Under the pieces are notes generated by a model. The model ran no database searches, had not been told where the DNA came from, and worked only from the letters and a program-made list of their open reading frames with translations. DNA of 64,000 bases from Siderastrea radians (taxonomy: Eukaryota > Cnidaria > Anthozoa > Scleractinia > Rhizangiidae), in assembly GCA_964017195.1 (NCBI GenBank), contig OZ024892.1, forward strand, positions 14,788,071 to 14,852,070, read 5' to 3'. Numbering within the stretch: position 1 is the first letter of the stretch; each line of letters starts with the position of its first letter. Of the stretch, positions 11,601-24,000 are shown piece by piece. Both the position numbers and the translations under genes were made by a program.

Positions 11601-14600
11601 ATACATTACAAAAGTAAGAAAACAATAAGAACAACAAATTACATAAGCCATGAAATCTGAAATGTGCGCAGTGACCAAAGGAGCTTCGGCTTTCGAGTTG
11701 GTCACTGCCACGTACAACTAACTGGCGTAGACATTTACATAAAACTACAAGTAACATATAATAGTGCATTGTAGTGCACAAATATTTGGCTCCAATCACA
11801 AATCATCTCACCAAGGCGTAAGCACAATCACGTGCATAACGCATGGTAACAAGTTAATCGAGATAAGATTATGGTCACGTGAGATAAGATCACGGTCACG
11901 TGATCTTATCCGAATAAACAAGAACAACTGAGATAAGCTGGTCACAATAAAAACTCATTTAAACAAGGAACGTGGGGAAAGTTGCGCGTCGAGAAAGAGC
12001 CAGAATGAATCGCCGTAAGATGAAGATCTCTGCGTTAGTAATGAACTATTCACAAATTCATTTCATTAGTTGTCAGTAACACCAGTTCCTCAGGGTATTG
12101 TTTAAAATGTGACACGTTGTACCAGTTATTAAGAGCGTCTGTCCCTACCCCCTATTGTATTAATCTTGTAAATGAGTGACTGGTGACAAATTTTTACCGG
12201 CTCATTTAGCGCTCCCTTGTTTTTAGCCTATCATTGATTTATTAGTTTAGAGTAGCTCTCTATTCACTGTTGAAAAACTGAATCAAATTAATCTCATCTG
12301 GCCAATCACAGCTAAAGCAAACAACACAACGACCAATCAGAACAAGGAATAACACGCAACCGGTGCTAAGTGCTGAGAAGCATGTAACAGGTACAAAGCG
12401 CGGGAAAAGATGCACCCGGTGCCAAGCGCGGGAAAATATCTAACCGGTACCAAGCGCGGGCAAACATGTAAACGCACAGTGTAAATATGTAAACATTGTA
12501 AAGGTTCTGAAAACGACTGGTTTTGATTTGCCCCTGACCTGCTGAAAGATTAAGCAATACCTGCTTTTCTGGCAACAAAAATGAAAGAAAGGCAATCAGT
12601 TGGGAGGGAGGGGGAGGGGTTTGAGGGATGTTACCACGTTACCAGCTAGCAAAAACACAAATTCACTAGCCTGCAACCACCAAAACGTGAATGGTTTTGA
12701 CGCAACAACAGCATTTCCTGCTTGCGATACAATCCCATAGATTATCAACGAAATTTGTGTACTGTTTATTTGACATTTTCTACAATTTCATAATCGTCCT
12801 CTTAAACATTTTTGAGAGAATGCGAAAACACTTTTCGTGGTCGTGAAAACTCTTCTGCCAGTGAATTTGTTGCTTGCGAGCAGGCCCACTTCGTTGGGTT
12901 TTCGTAGGCGCAACTCGGCGACCCCATTCCGTCAGCGCGAAACCCAACGGAATGGGCCTGGTCGCAAGATACAAAGTAATTGGCAGAGGAGTTTTTAAGA
13001 CGACGAAAAGTTGTTTCGAATCCTCTCAAAAATGTTTCAGAGGACGAAAATGAAATTGTAGAAAAAGTCAAATAAACAGTACAGAAATTTCGTTGATGAT
13101 CTATGGGATTGTGTCGCAAACAGGAAATGCTATTGTTGCGACAAACGGATTCATGTTTGGTGGCAGCTTTATTGAAACATATATTTACGGTTTAGATCTT
13201 ATAAAACGAACAAAGGTTTAAGGTCCAACAATTTTAGCTTAATGTTTTACTTTAGCTTTATTTTGCAATTTAAGTTTTAATACAAAACTTTTATTTTAAT
13301 AGAAACCCAACAACTATTTTTTAAGAAGTAAAATATCCTTATTGTCCAACAACTTCTGCGAAGAAGAAAAAAAACGATCATGATTGAAGACATACTCTTG
13401 TCGCTAAGACGGTTTAACTATCATTTACTTTTGTATTAGTGTTATGTGTCCCTACAAAGGTTTAATTATGGTTTAAATTTACTTCAGTATTACATGAATT
13501 GAAACGCCTGGTCGTTTTTGACATAGTTACACAGCGCTAGCTGGGTAATTACGTAATGATGCCAAGATTTAGGAACTTATTTTGATTGGCGGAAAAAATA
13601 TTTGAATTCATTATGGGCCAATCAGAAACATTGCTCAGATCTGTGAAGCATTATGTCTTAAGTGTGGAATTTTGCGGTCTTTTGCGGAGAAAACATCGTC
13701 TGTCCGCTTGGATAAAATTTGCAATTTATCAAATAATGCATTTCACCACTGAAGATCAAGGCAGATGTGCTTCACGGACTGACTACAAAATTTTAATTTT
13801 AACCATTCAGTCTTGTGACATGGTTCTACCTTTTAGGGTTGAATGAAGTCCTAAAGGGTGACCATTCAAATGAAAGCTACTGAGCACTACTTTCCTGTGG
13901 TGCTGTTTATTATGGTGTACAAGGTGCATTAACTCTTAAATCTGTGGTAAAATCCTAACGTGTGACCATTTAAATGTGGTGCTGTTTATTTTGCTGTACA
14001 AGGTGGTTCTAACGTTTGAGTCTGTGGATGAAAGTGTGACCATTCAAAAGAAAGCTACTGAGCAGTACTTTACTATGGTGTTGCATGTTAGTTCCGTTTT
14101 CCTAACAAAAATATTTTATACAACTTGACAAACGTGTCTTTTGGGGCTGCTGGGAGGATTACTGACATGTAAAAGGTAAGCTACCAATGTGATTTACATG
14201 GAAGTTGTCCTCTTTCGTTGTCCACCACTAACATGTTGTGTTTCAATCACAGAAACGACTTTCTTTTTCTCTTGTTCAGCTCTGTTAAGTTCCATCATAG
14301 CCTCAATATACTCCTCCTCTGCCTTCACCCTTTGTTTTTCAGCGTCTCTAAGCTTGTCATGAGAACTGGAACATCGCTCTAAAGCAGCCCTGTAACTACT
14401 CATCACTTCTTTACGTGCGATATCTAATCTACGCATTCTGTGCTGCTCCGAGTCGAACACCACGTGATTTTCCAGTATCTTCATAATCCTCTTATGTATG
14501 TGTAAGTTATTAGTCATCCCTGCCTCAACTGCTACTCGAGATCGTCTATGGATTTGTTTCAACTCCCTCAGCGTGAAACACTCGACATCAGCTGACAGTT

Positions 14601-17600
14601 TTGCCAGGGTTCGCACAGCCTCGTGGTCCATTTGTCCGATAAACGCGGCATCGTCCTTGTCTGAAGCTTCCACAAGGGTACGGTGATTTAGTTCCTCCAC
14701 AGTAATTTTCAAAGTCTCATCTAGTTTAAGCAGGTTTGTCCCGCTCGCTAGCAAAGCGTAGCGATTAGTCAGTCCAGTTGTTTCCCAGTTAATCCTGAGA
14801 AACACAGGGTTGTATAAAAGTTAGACGGCTTTCCAGTCAGTTGTAAAACCAAAACCAAAGTATTCACATGTGACCAATCACATCAAACGAAAATATCTCA
14901 ATAAACCAATCCAAGAGCATATCTTTCAGGTGTTGGACACATAACCAATCAGAACTCTTAGCAAAAAACATGCAACCGGTGACAAGCGCGGGAAAACAGG
15001 CAACTAGCGCGCTAAGCGCGCAAAACAAACAGTCGGTTCCAAGTACGGGAAAACGTACAACCAATTAGGCTTAGATACAAATATTCGGAAATTTTTGGAG
15101 TCACTTAGAAACATCCAGGATATTTAGAAACGTTCTAGATATTTAGAAAAAAATGCGGTATTTTAGGGATGCTTGGAGGTTTGTTTAGGCTTACACAAGA
15201 AGGCTCCCTGCGTTATTACAATGCTTGTGTTCACAGTCAGCTTGTATATTGTTCTAGCGCCTGGGGCACCTGCTCCCGGACACTACTCCTTCGTCTCCTT
15301 CGCGCGCAGAAACATGCTGCTCGTATAATTCTCGGCGCTGACTTTTCTACACCTTGTGTTGCCCTTTTTTCTAAACTTCAATAGATCCCAGTTAATGAAA
15401 TGATAAAATGTAGGAAACTGCAGCTACTTTTCTCTATTATGGTTAACCCTGGAGCTCCTCTTTGTCTTAAACAGAAGTTCTCCTTTCTATCCACTACACG
15501 GACTACTCGTATAACTAGAGGTACAACTTCTCATAATTTAGTTATTCCCCAGCCTAGAACAAATTTGGGTAAGCGCACCTTCTCGTATTCCGCCACTGTT
15601 CTCTTTAATGCCCTTGAGGTTGATTAAAAGATACTTGCTGCGCATCCCCTTGCCTCGCCTAGCGCTTTGTCTTCCTTTTCGTTTTCGCTAAAGCATAAAC
15701 TTCGTGGCCTTTTCCTGCAAAACCTCAACACTATCTCCCATCTTGAGGAGCTCTGTTGCCATGAATGCCGCTTTCTTCTTAAATGCCGCTGTTTTTTTAG
15801 TATGTGACTACTTCTTTTATCTTAGCTTATAACTTCTCTTACTTATAGTTTAGCTTAGTTTATCTGTTATTTGGTAATGTTTCATGTTTATTCTTTTTGT
15901 TCGAAAGAATTCTGCTTTTTTCTTGTCTGTTTGAATTTATTTTTTGAGGGCCATATGTTAGAAAACTGTAGAAGGTTAATATGTTCACCCTCGTTAAATA
16001 AAGTGTATTGTATTGTATTGTATTGTATAGGCGTTTTTCAGTAGTTTCTTGGCGTTTAAAGCTGTTTTACTCAATTGAATGCCAACACTGATCTGTTTTA
16101 GCAGTTTCCCAATGAAAATTGTATCTCATGATGCAAATGGCAGCCAGTTTAGATCAAAATGGTGTAACCCGGAGAGGAGGTTACGTTATGCTGAAGCTCC
16201 TGGTTATATTGTGACATGTGACAAACGTGAAACTGAAATGCGAACAAGATTTCGTACAATTATAACAAGATATTTAGACAATTTTTCGGGATATTTATAA
16301 ATTTTTGGCGGATATTTAGAACATTTTTTGAGAATTCCCAGAAAGTTATTTAGACCATTTTTCGAGATATTTGTATCTAAGCCTACAACCAATCAACAAA
16401 GCGCTAGAAACACGCAACCGGTACTGGAGCGCGGGAAAAAGTGTGTGAGATTGGTTTAGATACTTTCTCTGATTGGCTAAGAAACACCAAGTTTTTTTTT
16501 CTATTAGTCACACAGTCAGCAAGGTTGAAGGAGTGCTTTTTTTTAACCGAAAATAAAGGGCGTAAATGTAAACCAAAATTGGAAGAACATACAAAATTTA
16601 CTTTCGACCGTCAGTTCAAGGCCAGTCATTCTCACTATTTCTCTATCTTAGCTTATTCAGAACTACAACTTTCCCAATTCATTCTTTTAATTTTTACAAA
16701 TCAGCTTAACTTCTCCTGTGCGGAGAACTTAAAAGATGCTACCGGTCGTTTTTACTGAGAACAACAAACCGTTTTCAGTTACAACCTGAAAGATATAGAG
16801 CACATATAGAGCTATGTTTTGAAAGTAATTAAGTACAGTCACAGTTAACTTATATTTTAAATCTCATTAAATGTTGCCATTTTAAATCTTAGTAAATCTT
16901 ATCCACGACTAAATTTTAAGGCGAATTAGAAGTTATCTGGGTTATTTTATGATGACAGCCATGCATCAGTTATATAATTATTTTACTTGGTTCTTGATTT
17001 TCACGTTTTCTTAGCTGAGGTTTTAATGCTAAGTTACTTTTAAGACTCGAGCAAGACATAACCCTTTGTCAACCAGTTCATGCAGCCACAACACAGCCAG
17101 TTGTTAAACCAGTACCTCTTTTCAAACCGATGGTAAAGGATATTAATCTCGTTATCTCGCTGTCGGATGAGCTCTTTCAGTTTGTTCAATTCAGTGTGGT
17201 TACCCAGGTAACTGTTGTCAAGGCCGCCGTCAATTGCTGGGGTCCTGCTGAAGGAAGAAAGAAAAAAGGACAATAAAACTTCATGCAGGCATGGTACCCA
17301 TTAGCCTAACAAATAAGAAGGAAAATAATATTTGTTGACAGGCATGTGGTCAGTGCATCGGACAAGTTTTGGTCTGGTTGTTTCGTTAGACAAGAAACTT
17401 TATTCCGCATTGCCTCACCTTTTACACTCAGTTACACAAATGGGTATCGGCGAACTGTTGGCGTAAACCATGGGGGGGGGGGGGTTAAACCTCCCACTTC
17501 CCGTACCCTTTATTCCCGGTTTCCTCCCTATTTTTGTTGCCTCCTCCAAGCTTGCAAATAATTTTTGTCCATAAGCAGGTCATTTGTCAGGCCAGGGTCA

Positions 17601-17997
17601 AGTTTTGCCGGACAAGAAGCCAGTCTGGTCGGACAAAAATAATTTTCATAGTAAAAAATTCAAAATTAGAGGAATCCATTCCACGCGTTTCAATATTTTC
17701 AATTTCCCTTCAGCTTACAGTAACTTTTTTTTTTTTCGGAGCATCACTCACTCGCATTCACGTGCTCTCTCTGTTTTCCCGCGTATTTTCCCACGGCGAT
17801 AACTACGGAAAATTACTGAAGTGAAGCGATAGGTAGCTTGTCAGCTTGGCACAAATGTCACCAGATGGAATATGAAAACCCCGGGGGGGGGACTTCCCAT
17901 ATGAAAGTGACGGGGATGCTCGTCGTCTCGGTTAGGGTTGTAAATTGCAGATTTTGGTCCCACTTAGGGTGTTAAGGACGGAAAGCCTAAGTATTAA

Positions 17998-18029
<32 letters not shown>

Positions 18030-21000
18030 AGCCAATATTTTTACCCACACAGGTATCGCTTAGGGTTGTGTGTGAAGAAATATCTATATCATACTGTGTT
18101 AGTGGTCTAGAGCAGCACAGAAATCGCCGTTGTTAAAATTTACTCATAGAAGACAGCATTCGATTGCAACATCTTTAGCGCAATTAACATCTCTATAGCT
18201 CTTATTTAGTTGTGTGTTTTTGCATGGTCTCCCTTAGGAGTTAAATAAAGCCGGAGCCACGCCCAGATTGGTCTCCTTTAGGGAGTTAATTCTAATTTTC
18301 CGACGAGCATCCCCGTCACTTTCATATGGGAGTCCCCCCCCCCCGGTTGAAAACTCGCAAAAACATTCTGAGAGTTGAAATTGGTTGAAGTGAATTCTTC
18401 GACACTTTCCGACGGTAAGTTTTCCGTCAAAGATTGAACTGTTTTCATTGTCAACCGAACAGAAAAAGATCAAAAAGCATTGTTGCGTATTTAGCATGCT
18501 AAAACTATCTAGTGTTATTAACTGTCTCCCCCTTCACATAACAAACCTTTTAAACCAACGGATGGTACTTTTTTTTCAATTGAAATTGTGAGCTTGAATT
18601 GAAAAATAAAATTGTATTTGGTGTTGAAATTGATCGTGACTAGGAAGCATGACTAATTGCACATTCACGCTTTTCACACAAAAAAAATGTCACTTCGTGA
18701 TAGAAAATCATATTATTTGAACCAAAGACGTTTATAAAACTGCTGATCTGAAACTTTTTGGTTACATTTACATTTTTTTAGTTTGCATTCGGATTTTACA
18801 TGTAAAAGTGTTCAATCGGGTAAAAGTACGACGGTAAATATAAACCCAGAAAACTTGCAGACAGCAGACAACAAGTAATAAAATGAGGCCTGAGATTTAA
18901 GTTGTATTTGGTCGATTATGATTCACATTAAATGCAGCCTGATTATCTTTTAAGATGTGACTGCAAATTGCGCAAATTAACATGGAACATGTTGGCGCCT
19001 GTTTAGTACGTGGCTTGAGAGAAGACACGAGGCGCGTGATAAAATTACGTTGTATTGCAATTGAATTAGAAAATAAAGTTGTTCGATATTTGGCCACGAA
19101 GTTCAAGTTTTTTTTACTAAATCAGAAATCCCCGGTCAGAGTGACCGACCAGGCTAAGCTTTCGCCAGTCAAAACCTAAAATTTACCGGACATTTGTCCG
19201 ATGACCGGCTGTTATTTTCAAGCTTGCTCCTCCCTAGTTGCGTTTTTCTTTTCTACTGCGAGATATTGCGCAATGTAGCGTAATCCTCCCTATTTCTCCC
19301 GTTTCCCGCCTCCTCTTCTCCCGCCTTCCGTACACCGCCCGCCCCCTTTTCTCCCCCCTCCCCCGTCCCCCTCCACTAAACCTAACAAAATGCTGGTCGT
19401 GACGCCAAGCATGATGGACTAGCATCCCGTTAGATGATGTTCATTCAACTTTTCCTTGATTCTTAGGTGTGACCATCAATATTTTACCCTGCAACAACAA
19501 CTTTGCACCAACAATATTGTTCAATATTGAACAATATTGTTGGCTTGGCTTAACTGCCTTGACCACCTCTTTCAACATCGTACAGCAAAGTTGAATTCAG
19601 CAATGTTAAACGATGTTGAACCTTTTTTACCGCTCGCGCTTACTACAGAAACCAGAACTAGATTCCTACACAAGTAAGCTTCCCTTGTCTTCTAATCTGT
19701 TGTACTAAACACGAACTACTTTACGGACTTCCCCTTAATTTTCTTTATTAGCACCATCAAAATAATCTCAAATAAAAACGTCCATTGGTTTATGGTTAAT
19801 TTACCACAATGCGTGTTCCTTTACACTAACTGGTCTTCAACGCTTAAAACTTTCTGAATTCCACCATCACTGCCAGATATATTATATTTAAACTTGCGAA
19901 GACCTTCAATTCGGATGAACATAGATGGTGTTCATGTAAATGTGCAATTTATTCTCTTACGAGAAAACTGATATCAGTTGAGAAACAGGCTGGTCAATGC
20001 TACCTTTGTGGGGGAGGTGATGGGTTCTTTTTGCTGTTGTCCAAAACGTGAGTCTGCAATGAAGTGATAAACACAAGCATTCAGCTGAATATAACTAACT
20101 TCTCCTGGGTTATAACGTAAATACACTGTCAAGAATACAGGAAGGTCATCAACAAAAACAGAATGAGAAATATGGCCTTCATGAGCCAACAAACTAAAAA
20201 TAAAATCTAATTATTACATAGTAAAATGTTCTGGCTAAAATGTTAAAAATCACATTACAGGGAGCGTGATTTGACTCAAGAATTGGAGGCGTGTTAGTGA
20301 CTCACCTTAAGGAGCTGGAAGCAGTAGTTGATCTTTCTCATGTCCGCTCCAACACTCAGAGCTGACTCAGGATCAGCATCTTCGATATAGCTTTTCACCA
20401 TTCTGCGCAATCTGAAGAGAACAGTATAATGCCCATGTTAGGCGCCTACAGAAGGCCATAACGCGGAGCGTGCAACTGCCCGATGTTCGTGTCACGGCGA
20501 TTTCACAGATCAATTTATTTTTAGATTGAATTTCCCGCGAATTCAGACTCCCAAAGGAGTCTTACTAACTAATCATAACCTTTGAATAATTCATTATCAG
20601 CCTTGTGTTATGCCTTGCGTTACAAATCGGGCATTTTAGGAGAAAGAATGATCGTAGGCCGCCGTTTTTGGAGGGATGCAGACTCTTGCGGACTGAAACT
20701 TACTATTTTTCGCTCGCGCTCCACTATCTGAACGCCTGGAACAGGCTAGAAACTTACATTTTCGCGGGAAATAGTAATGTAAAACCGGTATAAAAAATAA
20801 ACTGCTCGGTAAAAACGCCGTGATATAGGCTTAGTATGGGAGTTGCACGTTCCGGGTTAGGGGATCCTTGCACCTATAATTGTTAAGTCCAAGGGAGTGG
20901 GAGAACACAGTCAGCTGTGGGTCATTTAATTTGTTCAATTTCTTCATCGCCAACCTCAGGCATTTCACTGTCAAATTTCCGACCACTATGTACCCCTAAG

Positions 21001-24000
21001 GGATTCCCCAAACGTAAAGAATTGACCTGATTTGACCCATTTTTGTTCCCCCACAATGGGAATTGAATAAACTTATTCTAAAAAAATGCCCCATGTTACG
21101 TCCAGGGTTATCCCACACAGCCTTAACACTTAAAGGTGCATTTGGTGGGCTGTCACAGAACAAAAACACATTCACATTTTGTATATATATTTTTTGACAA
21201 AACGAAAATTCTGCCTTTTCACCCGGCATTCTCCAAAAACATGTTATCTAACACAACCTGAATTCATCCTCAAACACGCTGTTTTCTACGTTAGCTCAAT
21301 AATTACCTTGAGCCAGTGCTAACCCAAGAGAGGGGTAGAAATGTAGCCTAGTTTCCATACTTCAAGTCCAAAACCTTAAGAGAAAAGACTACTTATATCA
21401 CAGCTTTTATTAATCAGGCCCCGGTTGTTCAAAGAGCGGTTAACTTTATCCACTGGATTGGGCGTAATCAAACGGATAAAACATGTGGGAAAATCTCTAA
21501 CTAGCCCTGTGATTTATAGTTTATAATTTATAGTTGAGTGTGTGGCTTTGCAAAAAACTGGTAAAATGTGTAAGTTGAAATAAAATTGCTTCGTCGCATA
21601 GCGAGTTATTCACGAACAACAGGGGCCAGAATCATGCATCATGTGAAATCTCAGTACCTATCCATCTCATCTTCTGTTAGTTCCCCTGTGTATTCCTGTC
21701 CTGTGGCCATTGCCAGTTCATCTTTAAGCCTCTGTACTTCTGCTTTAAGCTGTGCAATCAACTGGAGAAGAAAAAGAGTAAGGTTCATAACTTTACGTAA
21801 ATCTTGGAAAAATCGGAAGATCCTGGAAAACAGTAAATCCTGGACAATGTTTTGATCTCATAAGGTGGCACAATTTTTCAGTACAAAAGTAACATCAACG
21901 AACATTAATATACTGTATACATTTAGAAGTATCAAATACTCACAGGTGCAAACGAGAAAAGAGAATATGCTAATTATAAATAAAATTATAGTTTTACAAC
22001 TGATGATTATGCATTGAATAAATTGCCAAGCAAAGACCTTGGTGTGGATAGTGTCAGAATGTATGTTACGTTTTGGGTGACCCTGAAATGCACTAAATTC
22101 TTTTATAATTTAAGAAGTTATTTATTTGCTAGTCATTTAATCAGTGACGGTTATTACATAAAATCCTTTCCACTGACCAGTTTAGGATCAATTTCCTCAT
22201 TCAGCAGAACATCGTTCTTGATCATGGCCACTCTCTGCGCAAATCTACACGTTGAAATGGATTCCTAACAAGGAAAATGCAATCCGTATACACACATGCA
22301 TTTAAGTCCAATAAATAAATAAACAAATATTATGCAGGGCCCTATGGACACCAGCCTCATTACTGAATGGGCCACCCTTCCTGAATTAAGTTACTTATTC
22401 ACTATTTGCATGCATTTAAATAAACTTAAATTGTAGGCAAAAGTCCAGTGTGAAGTAAACAAGAAAGAATTGAATGTAGGTGGTAAAATTTTCTAGCTGC
22501 CTGCACTTTGAGAAAGCTGTGTCAGTAGTGACATAGATCTTCAGCTGTCACTTAGACACACATCTGCAGGGTGTCAGCATAAACAATAATATTGCTGTTC
22601 ACAAATTAATAAATAATGCTTACATCAATGTTTTTCTTTTCAATGGAACATGTTGCTATCATTGAGGTCATACAATTTCCTCCAAGACTGAAACAACAAC
22701 AAAACATGATCACTTGTACGAAACAAACTTTAGGAGTAAAAATTATCTAGTAAGTGCAAGTTGGCAAGAGAGAATTAATTGCACTTTATATATTAGAATG
22801 AGTGAATAACGGAATGAGACCAATCAGGATCTAAGAGTAACAAGTGAAATAGCTTTCAGCACTTTCAATCTCAATGTCTTTCTCAAGTCACTGTAGGCAG
22901 TTATACCAAAAGAGGCACTCTGAGTTAGACCAAATTCCACTGAATAACTAGTGGCACACTGAATGGTGCTTGCATGCAAAAAATAATAATAATCAGGATT
23001 GGTCAGTGCAATATAACATGAGAACAAATGTTTTGTGCACATTTTATTTCCAGTTCACACAGCATGTTTACTTCCGGTAAGTTGTGCACACTGAATCACA
23101 GCTGTTGGAATCACTGAGCTGTTCCAAGTGTCCTCACCATGTTGAGTGCATGTTACACATGCATGCAGCTGAAAACTCTTTTGATCCAACTTAAGTCAAC
23201 CATTCACTATACCTGTCTCTCAGAACTGAGGTCATCATGGAATTCCTGTATGGTATGTGACTTCTTGATTTATCTGACAAGGCCACAATCACCTGCAGAT
23301 TTACAGGAGATCAAAGTCAACAACTAATAATCTTGGAGAGACAGAAAGAGAAATCACAGGGTTACTCAAATAATGCTTCTGTTGCCATTAGAAATGTCTT
23401 GACCATATTCAAATCTCCTTGTTCTTGGATGATCGTGTGTGGCACGGCTCACCCTATCTCATGACACGCAGTGTCTCTGGCTTTATTTTTTATATATTTT
23501 TTGACACTTTGCTCCATGACATAATGCAGAAGCAATGACGTTTCCTGGAAAACCCTGCTCAAATGCACATTTGACATGCACAACGAACCAGTCACGCAAG
23601 AAAAAAGGTGACTTGTCAGATTGGCCATTGAAGCTTTTTATATTATTATATGTCCTACAGTATAATCCTGATAACTCGAACTGTTAGGCAAAACACATGT
23701 AAAATGTTTAGAGATATCCAGTTATCGGAAGTGTAAATAAAGGTAAAAAAAAGGTCAAATGCTTGGATTTTATTTAGTGAGAATTTCGAGATGCCAGGGT
23801 TCAAGCTGTCGATATTTCACTTTATTTCGTTTGAGTAAGCACGACCACATGTCAACCAACACGTCCCATCACGCTCATAACTTGTCGTAATGTTTTGGCC
23901 TTCATGAGCTGTGTAAAAACCTGCACTTTCTGAATTTTTTAAATGGCAATCAAAGTATTTTGTATCTTTAATATCACCAGACCTTATTAACAGCCACAAA

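Larger units (their letters stand above)
11100..17143 (-). other. U12-type (AT-AG) intron of KIF6
   Basis: The upstream exon ends GAGATTA at 17144. The intron begins ATATCCTTT (17143-17135), identical to the U12 5' splice consensus, and no GT donor fits the reading frame. CCTTAAC, the U12 branch-point core, is at 11116-11110; its branch A is 11 nt before the CAG that precedes the exon at 11099. Joining A to AT gives Asn and restores the kinesin motif RDNEI-N-ILVGMLKK. The 6-kb intron holds the 14194-14794 exon, a foldback element and a hAT/LINE nest. Confidence 0.88.

Noticed and set aside
17040..17273. Reading the KIF6 exon on past NEINIL to YHRFEKR and a stop
   Set aside because: As the main form it would lose the KIF6 tail. 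The continuation is the U12 splice signal. Kept only as a possible alternative isoform.
19974..20192. 62-codon frame with a good acceptor at about 20190
   Set aside because: Its phase fits neither neighbouring KIF6 exon. The inner acceptor at 20053 gives phase 0 in and phase 2 out and restores the gene, so only 20004-20053 is used.
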